Positions 36,290 to 50,331 are shown, counted from the first letter of the stretch. The stretch is 64,000 nucleotides of DNA from Vigna angularis (GCF_016808095.1 NC_068977.1:29289364-29353363), one strand, 5' to 3'. Translations and numbers: made by a program. The notes: generated by a model not told the origin, from the sequence alone.

Positions 36290-38915
36290 GGTAAGATCCC
36301 AAAATATAGTGTAAAACTATATATAAGAGTTATCATAGTTATGATAGGATAGAACAGTTATAGACTATAATATAAAGTATTAACTTTACAGTTATCCAAA
36401 ATAACCATAAAATTTAAAACTTTATATATACAAGAGGCTAACAAAACCATATACAAAGTTAATCTAAAACTAACTACTCAGCAGCATCTCCTCCATCCAA
36501 AGCCTGCTCCAGAGACACCTCATCTCCCTCTACTCCCACCCACGGATGATCATTGCAAAAGAAAGAACACCATCACATACAAAACACAAACACAAACAAC
36601 AGGGTAAATAGTTTAAATAAAAGAAATCTATTATAATTGTCAACTATAGTTCATACAATCATACACAGTCATTTCCAACATAAAATACTTGATGCATGAC
36701 ACTACATTGACTTTGACCATTCGGACTTAGAATGATTGTCGAGCTATGGCAGGTCGTGCACTCGTGGTGGCTTCTACTGCATTGCAAAGTCATTGTTAAT
36801 GGGTTTCACCCTACCACACTCACGAAGTTAGTCTGTTCCGGGCCTTGAAGCATACTGGAAGCCTCCAAGACTAAGACCTCTTGCTACTCCTCACGACATG
36901 GATCAATCCTCTCTACGTAAGAATGAAAGACCATTAGAGTTTCAGGATAATCCCCAAGACTGGGTTCCTGCATTCATTCTAAACATACTTGAACTTCACC
37001 AAGAGGATTTACTTTGGAACTTTACTTTCACCACTTTGAAACCATACGTTGAATCTTAACTCATAACTTTATTGCTCATACAACTAATGCATAATCATAC
37101 TTCATTCCCAACAAATCTAATTTACATTTCAAACCAATCAAAAGCAAGAAAAGATAAGGTACTCAAAGACATGAATCAGTCGCTCAACGCATACCCTCGC
37201 TAAGCGACAATAGAATGTTCTCACACAGTGACCCAGCTCGCTGTGCGAATCCACAAACAGTGCCTCCAAACTCCTACCCACTCGCTCAACGACCCAGTTA
37301 GCTGAGCAAATAAAACTCCCAGTAATACCAGACCCCAACCTCTCGCTCAGTGACCCAACTCGTCCGAAAGTCCAGACAGTGGTCCAGACCTCCAATTCAC
37401 TCGCTAGACGCACTCATTCGTTATTCGAATAAAACTGACAGTGCTCCTAGACCTCAACCATTCGCTCAGTGCACCTTCTTGTTGTGCGAATCATCAAACA
37501 GAGAGTTAACCTCTAAAACCACTCGCTCAGCGACTCAGCCCGTTGTGCGAATCACCAAACAGAGAGCTAACCTCTAAAACCACTCGCTGAGCGACTCCAC
37601 TCGCTCAGCGAGTCTGCATAATTTTCAGCACCAAATCTGCAGAATTACACAACCTATACTAAGTTTACCAATTCTAACTATTTTTCCCAACTTCTAACCC
37701 TCCTAGATTGTGTTGTATACCTAAATATACTTAACCAATGTTGTCTAAACATTTCTAACCTCAATCTAAACAAGGAGGCTCAAAATCCCACCCAAAAACT
37801 TACAAAAACTCAACCTAGAGACTTAAATTGAATTTTACCATCTGTGGCACAATTCTAATCAACTTAGGGACTCTAACAAGTCCCAAATGACTTACTAAGA
37901 CTGCCCAAACTGACAATTTGCACACAAAACTCCAAACTCAAATTTTCACTACCTCACTTCCTCCAAATTGAGTTCCAACCAAGTAAAACTCTACCTTATC
38001 ACCACCATACAGTCACAACTCATATTTCTACCATTTTAGATGTTAGAACATGACATAACTCAGCTCATACTCAATTTCAATTGTACAATAAACAATTCCC
38101 CAACCATTTCCTTTCCTTAAGAACACATTCTAGACCAAAACACTCTCCTATCAAATTTCCCTTTTCTTCCAACAATTCCAATCAACACCAAAACACTCTA
38201 TCAGTACAAATCCAACATCTCATACACACACACAACCAGATTCATCATTCATATTAACTACTCATCATCATAAAATTCATAAATTTCTCCATAATACCTA
38301 AATTATCAATGACACCAATTAACATTCACATTTCAACAGTTTCAGCATTCATATACCGTTAATTTGCACAACATACATACAAATTTAAAATTGATTAACT
38401 AGCTCCCAATACCTATAGAAACCCCGTACCGTTCTAAAACACCCCAACCGATGCTTGCACCACAAGGAAACTCTAGAAAAACCTACAAATCACTGGATGG
38501 TGATAGGAGATCACTTTTAGAACCTAAATTGAGTCAAGAATCAAGAAAGAGAAGCTCACATCTCATGCAAGGTAGGTTTCCTTGCATGATCACAGATTTA
38601 GGAAAGTTAAGAAAAAAGGAACGAAAGTTACTAACTCAAAACAAGAAATTGATCGGTTGGAAAGAAAGCCCTCTATGCCAGGATCACCTAGACACCTTCT
38701 GATCGTTGAACAGGTGATTCAAGTGTGTGAAAAGTTAGAGAGATGTGAGAGAAAGGGGAGAGAATAGTGTTTTAGAGAGATAGAAGTATTTTACATAATA
38801 AACCGAATTTTAGAAAGTTTTATTTATATTATAAAATTATTTTATAATAAAATACTCGATCTCATTATTTTAATATACCTATCTACTCTAATATTTTATT
38901 TTCTAAGTTCTTACA
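36290..38915 (+). mobile_element. Solo LTR, long-LTR family, with 5-bp target duplication
   Basis: A 2626 bp LTR-like unit ending in TTACA, collinear with 8682-11322. It is flanked by a perfect 5-bp duplication AAATA (36285-36289 and 38916-38920), and no internal retrotransposon sequence is present, so it looks like a true solo LTR left by recombination between two LTRs. The first base has drifted (GGTAAGATCCC instead of TGTAAGATCCC). The shared 280 bp block is at 36720-37010. A cluster of CGCTGAGCGA and GTGCGAATC-type motifs lies at 37170-37620. Confidence 0.8.
37170..37620. repeat. Cluster of CGCT(C/G)AGCGA and TGTGCGAATC motifs
   Basis: More than ten copies of ACTCGCTCAGCGA-like and TGTGCGAATC-like words at irregular spacing, some in near-identical tandem units (37485-37600), inside the solo LTR. 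Confidence 0.8.
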
Positions 38916-38920
38916 AAATA

Positions 38921-40660
38921 TTTTTTTTATACGTTCATAAAAATAATAATGAACCACTTAAAAGAAGAAAATTACATAAAAAGAAAGTAAACTAATAATA
39001 ATTCAAATTTAGAGATAAATTTTTATTTCTGAACTTCAATTTATATTGAGTGATGGGAAAAAAATTGTTGACAATAATATTAAATTATTATTTTATTATG
39101 TTCATATTTAATTTCTAGTCATTAGGTTTTATGTTAGTATCGATTAATATTTGTAACTTCGTGATAATTATATTTATTAATTAAAATAACAATTATCAAT
39201 ATTATAAGTTAGTATTAATTTTCTAACATCTAAAATTTAATAAACATTTTTAAAAAATCAAAGTATAATTAAATAGTTTAATATTTTATAAAACCTATAA
39301 ATTAAAAATATTATAAGAAAATAGGTATCTACTTGTTATCCAACTCGCAATAAAAAAATTTATCCCTTACCTATATGAATATACAAGTTAATATTTAAAA
39401 AGTATATATTTTATAAATTTTTAAAATAAAATCTAAATAAATTTAAAAAAAATATAAATATAATATAAATTAAATATTAATTTTAACTAAATTTAATTCA
39501 ATAAAATATAAATTAATTTTAATTTTAATTAAATTTAACTCAATAAAATATAAATTAAATTTTAATTTTAATTTTTATAGATAATATCCATACTTGACAA
39601 ATTTATAAATAGAAATTAAAATATTTTCTATAAATAATCAATACCAACAAATACCAATTAATTTATATAATCAATACCTACATATATCAATTAATTGTCA
39701 TAGATTTTATTTGCAAACACCTATTTGTTCCGATATTTTAATCCTAGAGGTAAAGAACTTTTTTTTTTCAATTATTTTTTGACATCGAAATTCTAATAAA
39801 TAAAGTCAAAAGTTATTTTAAGTTATATAATTTGTTCAAACACGTCATCAATAAAAAAAATTAAATTTAATAATTACTCCCATCTTTCTCAAAAAAAAAG
39901 TCAAACGATTAATCATCTGCCAACTACTAATGTGAGGTTTCAAGCATCACCGTTGCTTTCACCGAATTCATCGAACAATATTTTCATACATATTTTCTAA
40001 ACTACATTATCTAACAACTTTGTGATAAATAGAATATAATATTTTTTATTAATTAACAATTAAGTTTAAAATATTTTTAAGAAAAATAAAAACCTAAGAT
40101 GACTAGACCTCTTAATGTTTTCACATATAAAAGAATACGTACTGCTTTCATTGATTAATTCATACTTCAACATCAAAAAACAAAACATTGCATACATTTT
40201 TCGATCTTAACCAAAACAAGTTGTATATCTATTCATGGATTTAAACCAAACCTCAGTCATACTCAATTCTCTTCACATCATTATTTCTGTCTTTTTTTCT
40301 TATGAACAAACAAATTCTTAGCTTGGAATTCAGGCAAAGCAACCAAAGGAAAAATTATGTTGATTCCAATTCAATCTCCCTTCTCTAGTATCTGTTTTTT
40401 TTAGTGGATGAAAGATCTGAAAATCACCTTCTTGTAGTGGTAATTAGTTTTTGGGTGAGGTTGGATTAAGTTTATTAAAAAAATACAAATTTATTTTGTA
40501 AATATTAGTGTGGTTAACTTACTAAATTAGAATTGAATTAATTAATTTTAATATGATACAAAAGATTAATTTTCTCAAAAAGAATTAAAAAATATAAAAA
40601 ACATTAATTTTTTTACACAAATAAATATTTGTGTTAGTTCTAGTTAATATCTATTTATCG
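38921..40660. other. Intergenic, nothing recognised
   Basis: Very AT-rich (many ATTTAAAT-like words). No supported gene or complete repeat. Confidence 0.4.
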
Positions 40661-40666
40661 GACGTA

Positions 40667-40881
40667 TGTCTAACCCAACTTCACAAAACCGGCTTGTAAG
40701 GTGAGGTTTGTACCTCACTTATATAGTATAAGCTCTAACCATGGTTGGCTCTGATACCATGTTAGAAAATGAGTTTTTAAGTCTAACTCAACCACACAAA
40801 ACCGGCTTGGAAGGTGAGATTTACACCTCACTTATATATTATAAATTGATCTTATTTCTAGTTGATACGAGACTTCCAACA
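40667..40881 (-). mobile_element. Truncated TRIM retrotransposon
   Basis: Same family as 4891-5282 and 6913-7374, on the minus strand. The 5' LTR (40760-40881, 122 bp) is complete and ends CTAACA next to a primer-binding site (tgatacca at 40753-40760). The internal region is deleted almost entirely and only part of the 3' LTR remains (40667-40730). Confidence 0.8.
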
Positions 40882-41714
40882 AATAGTCTAATTTAAAAAA
40901 AAAACATAAATAAGTTTTGTTTTTTATTGCATAAACTAATAACTAAAATAAATTTTAAAAATAAATAAAGTACCATTAGAGATACTGATATTATTTATTT
41001 TTTACATTTAAATTCATTAAAATAAACTGCTTTAGTTAAATAATTATTTAAAAAATTAATAATAAATTAATATTGATTAAGCATATTTAGAGTCGGTTTC
41101 TAAAAATTAAACCTAATCAGCTAGTGTCATAATTTTATAATCATAAATGCATACGAGACGAATTCGACACTAATAATATTAATTCATGACTTTAGAGTTA
41201 TAAGTGCATACGTGATAAATATTAAGCATACTTTTACTTGTATGGTTAAATATTAAATTTATAAATCTTTACTTAGAAAATTAATATTTTTTATAAATAG
41301 TTTTTCCATATAAAAATATCAAACTTACCTATAATTATAAAGGTAATAATCTATGGTGATATAGGTATTTGACAAATTCGGAAACAATAATATATTATCG
41401 TATATTATTAATAGTGATATAAATTACCATTGTTGACTAAGTGTGTAATATGATTTCCAATGAAGAATCTTAAAATTTGTTCTGTAATTGATATGCTATG
41501 CCAACTAAAACTGGAATGTGTAATGTGATGCTAAAAAAAGTCAAATGTTCCATCAACCAAGGATGTTGTTTATTGGATGAGTTTAGTCCAACTCAATAGT
41601 CAATCTTTACCCAATATTTTAATTAGGTTTTTTGAATTTGAACATTGATTAACCCATCTAGTCCAAACTAATTAATGGTAGGTGAGATCAGGAAAACAGA
41701 AACATAAACTTTCA

Positions 41715-41756
<42 letters not shown>

Positions 41757-44700
41757 CTTAAGTCATAAAATTTTTAAGTAAATACTTTGATTACTATATA
41801 TTTCATACTAAACCATGAAAATATAGATATATTAACTTGCTAGACAAAATATACAAATTCAAATTCAAAAATTTTATTATGATAATAAACTTAAATACTA
41901 ATTTGTTCCAGTTTTTCTTGACTTTGATTCGGTTTATTATATTTTTGGCTTAATTTTCATCAATTTTATTCAATTTAATTATTTTTGTTAATATGTTTAA
42001 ATAATTAATGAAAAGTAAATTGCATCTATCATATCTGGTTTTTCTATCGTTGTTTTATTTTTTTCTATTTTAATTTAAAAAAAAATGTTATGTCAAACCA
42101 ACATTTTGTCATATAACAAGTAAAAATAATATCGTTAATATTTTATATTTAATTTGGTTTCTATATTTATTATTTTTTTTAAATTTAGTAATTTTTTTTT
42201 AAATATCAATTTTGTCTCTCTCCAAATTAAAATCAAATTTATATAAATATTATATTTATTAAAATTCATATTTTTATTAAATATATTTGGTTTAGAGTTA
42301 TAGTTGATTTAAAATCAAAACCCAAATTTTAAGAATGGGATTAACATTATTAATGGTTTAAAATTTCAAAAAGTTAAAAATCTAATGTGATAATTTTATT
42401 AGAGATTTTAAATTTATTTTTATAAATTTACGATATCAACTTCCATATAATAAAACATTAAATAAAAATATAGTGAATTATTTTTATCCAAATTCATCTT
42501 TTATTTACATCTTATAAATGAGTGCTAGTAGCGATTGGTTTCATCTTTAATCAACTTTAATTTACATATTACATCTTATAAAACGTGCTCAAAATTAGAA
42601 GGCCAACCATTTTTGTTAAATCCAATAATCAAGTAAACATTTAATTTTGCAAAAATATCAAGAAAACATGTGAATAGAAAGATGAAGACATTTGTCATTA
42701 TTCCGTAGGGGTAAGTCATGATAATGAAAATTGAATCATCTGTATAGTATAAAGTTGAAATGTTGTCATCGTTACTATTAAATAAAAAACAAAAAGATAA
42801 AGATATTTACGAATTAGAGACCCATTTTTTAAATTAAAAACAACTTGGAATCTTGACTCATGCCTAAATAGCAAGCATGCAAGTTAAGATTTTTTGTGTT
42901 AGATAGTGTTTGTCTTCTAAGGTGACTTCAATACCAAACCCTAATTAAATTATAATAATGTTGACGTTTGATTGAGCTAATCACCCAAGTTAAGGGCGAT
43001 ATTGTGAATTCCATAACATACATTATTTATATAACAAGTGGGCAAATTGTGTATTAATAAACAATTTTTTTACCTTTATACTTTGTTTATTTTTGTTGGA
43101 TGAGAAAAACATATTAGTAGGATTGACCAAAAAAAATTAAGAAAAGAGCATTTCTTCTACCACAACAAGTTCTTGGAATTTTGGGGAGTTAATGAAAAAA
43201 AAATGAATATACTTTTGTTTGTAATCATTAAAACCAAGGACCATATTATTGTCTTTTTATTTTTTTTTCTTCTTGATTTAATGGGAAAAAACATAGAAAT
43301 GACTTGAATATGCCAAGTTTTAACTGCATATATAAGCTTTCAATGTAGGCAAAAGGCTATGAAATTGAGAATATGCATGAGATTTAAAGATGTAAGAGTG
43401 ATTAATTATATGTATATTGTGCATGAAGATAAGAATCAGTGTTGTTTTGAGATTCTTTTTGTAATCTTTTTATCCTTCAAAGCAACAACTTTCAAGAAGA
43501 CGCGTTGTTTATGGATGATTCCATTTTCAGTCATGACTCGTGGCTCAATAATTAATCAAAACAACATGGCTTGTATATTTTTTTTTTTTGAGTAGTCGTT
43601 TTAATCGATAAAATTCAGATATTATTTTAAAATATCACCATCTTGCATATTTATGTTCTTCTCTTTAGATTTTACTGCGACATATCTCACTTTATGATAC
43701 TATCGAATGATTGTTTCCATCTTTTTTAGCAAGCTAGTTTTAACTAGCATTTTTATATTAATTAGGGATAAAATATTTTTATTAAGTAAATATAAATTTT
43801 ATAATTAGTTTTATAAAAGTTAAATTAGATTTAAATTTTATTTCTTAATATAATATTATATGTATGATTTAGAATTTATTTTAATAAAATTTATTATTTA
43901 TTGAATTTATCGTGTTATTTGTTATTAAATCAATATTGTGTCATCAATTAATGTTTAATTTTATGTTGAAAATAAGAATATTTCAAACATAAGAAAGGGT
44001 GTGTTAGAAATTCATATTCTCTTCAAATTAAATGATTTTGTAAAATGATGCAAATTTTATCTTAAATATACTTAAATTTTCACTTTTAAATGTAAAAAAG
44101 TTGGATATACATATAATACAATACATGAACTCATTATCTTCAATTAATTGTGAAATGTTGAGTGTTCTCATGCGTTGCGTAAAGCAACAATAAAGCGTGC
44201 TCATCGATTTAATTTCTTACAGATTTCAACCTCCTAAGTATATTATAATAAATAACATGCAAATTGATCAATGACGTTTGGTTAGTGTACAAAATTTTTT
44301 TATTTGAAAATTATTATAATTTCCTAATAAACCGAGAAGGATAAGAAATTGTTATCAGCAGCTTGTCATTAGTCAACTAGAAACAGGAAATCGGGAAGAA
44401 ACAATGGCTTTTAGGAAGTTTTAGAGCCAAAAACATCACATTAAAAAAAAGGTAATACCAAACAGTATCATTTGATTGAGAAGGCCACAAAAAAAACTCC
44501 TTAAGCTCGAAGGCTACATCCATCAGATAATCATTGAATGAATGCAGTGCTTTAAAGACATTGTTAAAACATAAAAGATTTGTGAATTGCTCTCTTTCAT
44601 TGTTCTATAAATGTATTTTCTTTTTGTTACTTGTAAGCCTAGAAATTATCAGTTGACTTTTTATATTTTCCCCTCTGATATACCTTAAAAAAACAATCAT

Positions 44701-46180
44701 TTTCTGCATGTCATCTATTTATATATAAATCCAAATTGTGTGCTTTTTTTCCCCATGAAAATGGTATGTACTCGGTAATTTCTTCCTACTCAACATTTAT
44801 AGAGTTTAGAAGTGGATGGCTTGATGTTATGGCCTCAATGTAACTGTCACGTAAATTCTCAACAACATTGATTGGGGATACCATGTAACATTTAAAGTGA
44901 GAGGTTTGAGTGCATGAAGAAATTATACTTAACAGCTTGTCAGATTTTCACGTTTTGGACATTTACAAAAACTGCACTGAATTGATTTGGGCCTTTGTTG
45001 ATCCATAATTCCATGCCAAAAATACCTGCAAAATCAGCTGATTGTTAAACTTCATTAACTTATTTCCTCACTGCTAATGCCTGATAATAAGGGTTTTGAT
45101 ATAATAGCACCATACTTTTGCATTCATTATATATTCCATTTATCTTTCTTCATCTCTCTCTTAATTATATCATTCATTTTCTTTTCACTCGCATGGGGAC
45201 TGTAAAACAAATGTTGCCACATAACTAATTTTAACATTAACGTTTTAGACATGTATCACTGAACACCAGCGAAATTCAGTGATCCTGATTCTTTGTTTGA
45301 GGGTTATCGGCTTAGTACTAAAGCAAGTTATCATCACAGACCTTCAAATCGGTTCTTTATGATGCATAGCATGCATTCAGTTATCTTCATTGAGATGTTT
45401 CTTTGGTTGACAAGTACATAAAATCCATGAAATTAAAAAGATTAGAGCTAACAACACACTATCACATTTTTTTTTCTATCACAATCTTAATATTATATTG
45501 ACATTTACAAAAAGGTTACAAAACCATGACTAGAGATCACTAATTAAATAAAATGTGAAAGGTAATTTTTTTTTGTAATTTTCAATGGTATTCAACTAGA
45601 AACGAAGCAATTAAAAGAGTGCATTACATTGTTAACATTTCTCACTTAAAACAGTTTGGAGGGTTAGTAAAGTCATTCTGGCCATGAGACTGATGGCGAT
45701 TCCAGGAAATTAATTTAGAAATGCATTACTAAAGCAAACCAAACCACGAGATGCTTTTTGACTAGAGAACCTAACAAGTTTTATTTCGCACAAACTGGTT
45801 TGATGCTAGTGAACTAGTTCAGAGCATATACTAAATGATTGAATCTAAATTAGAACCAGAAAAAGATGTGAACTGGTTTAAATCGGTTTAAAATCTGTTC
45901 TGCTTTGGTTTAAACTGCTACATTCTAAACTATTTCAAATAAGTTCGGCTCCCATAGTCATTTGGAATACATGCCTCAAGTGCACGTCACAGAACTGCTT
46001 CCTAGCATTATCAGTCAAACAACATGCTAGATCTTGAAAGCCTTAGTCTTAATAATCCTCATAAACACCTCTTCAAATTTTTACATTTCATGATTGTTTG
46101 GGTTTCCAAAATGGAACGTTTGTAATACAAATTGTTAGCTGCATATAATTTGTAGATACATAAGCATATATCAAAGCAAC
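40882..46180. other. Intergenic, about 5.3 kb without a supported gene
   Basis: AT-rich sequence with an (AT)n run at 41720-41755. Short open frames show no domain. Stretches near 45000 and 45900 are somewhat less AT-rich but gave no recognisable protein on either strand. Confidence 0.4.
41720..41755. repeat. (AT)n microsatellite
   Basis: Uninterrupted AT run of about 36 bp. Confidence 0.95.
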
Positions 46181-46189
46181 AATAAATAT

Positions 46190-46572
46190 TGTTAGTATTT
46201 TGAGGTTGTGAAAGGAATAGTTGATGGGATAGAGAAAATGTAGAGATAGTTGAATATGAAAGTAGTAGTTGGAAGAAGTGTTGTAGTTGTCTTTAGTTGT
46301 AGTAGATGTTGGCTTCTTACAAATGGTAGATGTTGGCTACATCTTGCATCAAATGGTAGAGTTCATGGGTATTTATAAACCCATAGATTATTCTAGAAAA
46401 TACTAGCCACAACTTATGTGGAATGTTCTACATTTTTACCTATATAGAATATATTCTTGATTTTTCTTCCTATCTTAGGCTTTTCTACAATATTATATAA
46501 CTTGTATTACATTTCAATTCTTCTATCTAAGGAGCTTCTACATTCTTCTAGAATTTGCATTACACTTTAATA
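46190..46572 (-). repeat. 3' LTR of the RT-less copia element
   Basis: 383 bp. Starts TATTAAAGTGTAATGC and ends ACTAACA on the minus strand. The internal purine tract AAGGAGGAG adjoins it (about 46573-46581). Confidence 0.9.
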
Positions 46573-46606
46573 CTCCTCCTTAATGCAAATTCGATAACTC
46601 CAAGCA

Positions 46607-49158
46607 TTATGCGCAGTAGTTCAAATCTTGGCTTTGGTAACATATCTTCAATTTGATCTTCTTCCTCCATTGCCTTGACCATAGTTCTTGCTTTAAGGCT
46701 TCTTCATAACAGTTAGGCTCAATCATGGCCATATTGCAAGTTTCATATATCTCTACCAAAGATCTTACTCTTCTTGGACTAGATTCAGGTGAAGAATCTT
46801 GTTGTGGAGGTGGAGAAAGCGTACCTGGATTTTCTGCCTCTTCTTGAGTTTCTTCTTGAGATTGTTGCACTGGAAGTAGAATGTTGCTTTTAACAACTTT
46901 TTCTTCTTCCCAATTCCAAGAAGCATTTTCATCAACTTCAACATCTCGACTGATGATGAGCTTTTTTGTTTGTAGGTTGTAAACTCGATAGCCTTTTGAC
47001 TGTGTGTTATATCCCAAAAATATTCCTCGTATAGTCTTGTCTTCAAGCTTGTGCCTCTTTTGATCAAGAACATGTATGTAGTAGATAGATCCAAATACTT
47101 GTAGGTGTTTAGCTGATGGCTTTCTTCCACTCCAAGTTTCAATAAGAGTCTTGTCTTGGACTGCCTTAGTTGGACATCTGTTTAGAATGTAAACTGCAGT
47201 GTACACTGCTTCAGCCCAAAAAGTGTTAGGCATGTTTTTCTCTTTTAGCATTGACCTTGCCATCTCCATAACTGTGCGATTCTTTCTCTCTGACACACCA
47301 TTTTGTTGTGGAGTATATGCAACTGTAAGTTGTTGCTCTATGCCTTCATCTTCACAGAATTTGTCAAACTCGTGAGATGTGTACTCCTTGCCACGATCAC
47401 TTCTAAGTACTTTTATCTGTTTTCCACTTTGCTTCTCAACAAGGACCTTAAATTTCTTGAATAATTCGAAGACTTCTGACTTTGCCTTTAAGAAATAGAC
47501 CCATGTCATTCTAGAGAAGTCATCAATGAAGAGGATAAAATACCTGTTGTTGTGATGTGAAGGCGTTCTCATTGGTCCGCAAACATCGGTATGAATCAAC
47601 TCTAATAAGTCTTTTGCTCTCCATGCTTTGTCTGTCGAGAATGGTAATCGGTGTTGTTTTCCGAGGAGACATCCTTCGCATGATTCATTATTCTCTTTCA
47701 AGCATGGAAGATCTCTCATCATGTTTTTCTGATATAAAAGCTTTAAGGTATGTGTGTTGAAGTGGCCAAATCTCCTATGCCAAAGCCATGAGTCATCAAC
47801 TTCTACCTTCATGGCAATATTAGTTCCAGGTTTGAAGCTTATAGGAAAGCTTCTATTTCTCTTCTCCATTTTTACTTGGCCAATTTCTATCATTTTACTA
47901 TCATAAATTTTGCATGTATCTTTCTCAAAATGAAGAGAATATCCATTCTCCATCATTTGGCCAATACTTAAAAGATTCTCTTTAAGATTTGGAACTAGTT
48001 AAACATCCTTGATGAATTTCGTACCTTTCTTTGTCTCCACCATGACAGTTCCTTTGCCTCGAGACTCCACTGTGGTGTCATTTCCTAGTCGAACTTTGAC
48101 ATTGACAGATTTATCAATGTCTTTGAAGATGCTTTGATCTTTCGCCATGTGATTGTTGCATCCACTATCCAAGTACCAACTTCCTTCTCTACTAGGAGAT
48201 TCTTGATTGGCATAGAATAAGAGTTTCTCCTGATTATCTTCTTCCGCAAAGTTTGCTTGATGTCTATTTTTATTACGACAATACTTCTCTATGTGACCAA
48301 ACTTCTTGCAATACTTGCATTGAGGTTTTCCATGATGCCAACAATCTTTTTCCAAGTGACTTATCTTTTTACAGATGCCACATGGAGGATATTTTCCTTG
48401 ATGAGTCATAGAGAAGCTTCTAGAATTTTCTTTATTTCTAGAAATTTCTTTCCAAATTTTATTTCCTTCATATTCTTTGTTCTGAGATCGTAATTTTAGT
48501 TTTGATTGAAAGGCATTTTCAACCGAGTCTTCTTCATGCCTTTTCAATCTTTGTTCATAAGCTTCAAGAGAGCCCATTAGTTGTGTGACTGACAATGTAG
48601 CCAAATCTTTTGTTTGTTCAATTGCGGTTACGGTTGCGATTGCATCATATTTTTGGGGAATATAAATTAAAATTTTCTCAACGATCTTTTTGTCAAGAAT
48701 GGTTTCCCCATAGGCTCTCATCTGACTAACTATTTCTTTTATTCTAGAATAATAGTCTTTAATGGTCTCAGATTCTTTCATTCTTAATAATTCAAACTCT
48801 CGTCTTAGAGAATGAAGTTTAAATTGCGTACCTCGTCACTTCCTTGAAATTCCTCTTGTATTGTGTTCCAAGCTTGTTTTGCACTTGTGGCACCAATTAT
48901 CCTTAGAAAAATTGTGTCATCAACTGCTTGTTGAAGAACAAATAAAGCCCTTGAATCCTTCTTCTTGTTTTCCTTCAACTCCTTCTTTTTAGCTACAATA
49001 AGAGTGGAAGTGTCTTCTGGAATAATGAATCCTTCTTCTATGATGTCCCATAAATCTTGAGAACGAAAGAATGTCTTCATTTTGACACTCCAGAAATCAT
49101 AATTTTCTCCTATGAAAATAGGTACTGGAGTTGATGATGTTTGATTGGTAGTAGCCAT
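46607..49158 (-). pseudogene. Copia gag-protease-integrase, broken
   Basis: gag begins at the ATG at 49158 (MATTNQTSS). A one-base deletion in an A run near 48815 shifts the frame; the frame starting 48781 continues gag with a zinc knuckle (Cys-x2-Cys-x4-His-x4-Cys within 48290-48340) and protease (YLDSGCNNHM, near 48160). A TAA at 47999-48001 interrupts the reading between protease and integrase. Integrase (47956 downward) is long and well kept: WHRRFGH, a Cys pair CEGC, DVCGP, a DRGKEY segment and PQQNGVSERKN. After integrase the frame reaches only the first residues of reverse transcriptase, shifts once, and near 46655-46665 jumps to the last residues of RNase H (a PKPRFELLR motif in the frame used there). 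RT and RNase H catalysis are absent. Confidence 0.88.
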
Positions 49159-49270
49159 GAGTTGAGAAAATATTTTAGAGGTAGGACAGGATGGAGTTAT
49201 AGTTTTGTTTAAGGTAGTTGAAAATTTTTATCTACGCCTAATAGATGACCGAACGTAGCTCTGATACCAC

Positions 49271-49651
49271 TGTTAGAATTTTGAGGTTGTGAAAGGAAAA
49301 GTTGATGGGATAGAAAAAATGTAGAGATAGTTGAATATGAAAATAGTAGTTGGAAGAAGTGTTGTAGTTGTCTTTAGTTGTAGTAGATGTTGGCTTCTTA
49401 CAAATGGTAGATGTTGGCTACATCTTGCATCAAATGATAGAGTTCATGAGTATTTATAGACCCATAGATTTTTCTAGAAAATACTAGCCACAACTTATGT
49501 GGAATGTTCTAGATTTTTACCCATGTAGAATATTCTTGATTTTTCTTCCTATCTTAGACTTTTCTACAATATTATATAACTTGTATTACATTTCAATTCT
49601 TCTATCTAAGGAACTTTTACATTCTTCTAGAATTTGCATTACACTTTAATA
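49271..49651 (-). repeat. 5' LTR of the RT-less copia element
   Basis: 381 bp, about 96% identical to the 3' LTR by eye. It ends TTCTAACA, followed after one base by primer-binding site TGGTATCAGAGC (plus-strand 49258-49269), complementary to the initiator Met-tRNA 3' end as in most plant copia elements. Confidence 0.9.
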
Positions 49652-49656
49652 AATAT

Positions 49657-50331
49657 AATTACATTGCGAAAAACAGTATACTTTTGATTTTGATCTAGCA
49701 GTTAATTCCACACTCATGGTGATTCATATGAATGCATACATGCAAGCAGAATGAAGTAAGCCACCACAGTGGGTGGTGATTAGGTTCGGTTCTGGCTCCC
49801 TATAATAACTTTATGGAATGGATAAATTACTCAATAAACAAACAAATGATTACCAAATGGGGGGCCACTCCCAGAAATTTATTACGAGAAGTGGACTCGC
49901 CCAAATCTCCATAATCTACATGATGCCTTGGATATAAAGGTGAATTCGCGGTGTTAATTTCAGCTAGTAATGATTAAACTAAGTAACATGGCAAAAAATG
50001 TACTGAAACAACACCAACTATCCAAAAATATTTAATTCAGCACCCCTATCCCAAACACCTTTCACAACAGGTATCTCAAACTCTTCCCCTCAATGAAAGT
50101 AACCTAACAGAGAAGAATAGGTTTAATTTGCGGTCAATCATAAGGAGACAAACATGGACCACAATATTTGTAGTGATCCTAACAGGGAAAAAAATGGTGA
50201 TAGAAATTTCTCATTTATAGCTTAGTTTATGTTAACACTTGTCATCATCCTCCGGAGTCTTAGCGTTCTACAAAAAATTGTTACCAAAATTCAAAAGGTA
50301 CTGTAAATGACTGGTATTTATCCAACTGCAG
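49657..50331. other. Intergenic, nothing recognised
   Basis: Less AT-rich than the far intergenic DNA. It may include intron or upstream exon remnants of the orphan exons at 50332-50547, but none could be supported. Confidence 0.35.

Larger units (their letters stand above)
46190..49651 (-). mobile_element. Non-autonomous Ty1/copia element lacking RT and RNase H
   Basis: An LTR retrotransposon of 3462 bp on the minus strand, bounded by the perfect 5-bp target duplication AATAT (46185-46189 and 49652-49656). Both LTRs, primer-binding site and purine tract are present. The internal part is only 2.7 kb: gag, protease and integrase are there, but reverse transcriptase and most of RNase H are gone. 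About 14 substitutions and one 2-bp indel separate the LTRs, roughly 3.7%, so insertion is fairly recent. Ends are TA...CA in element orientation. Confidence 0.9.
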
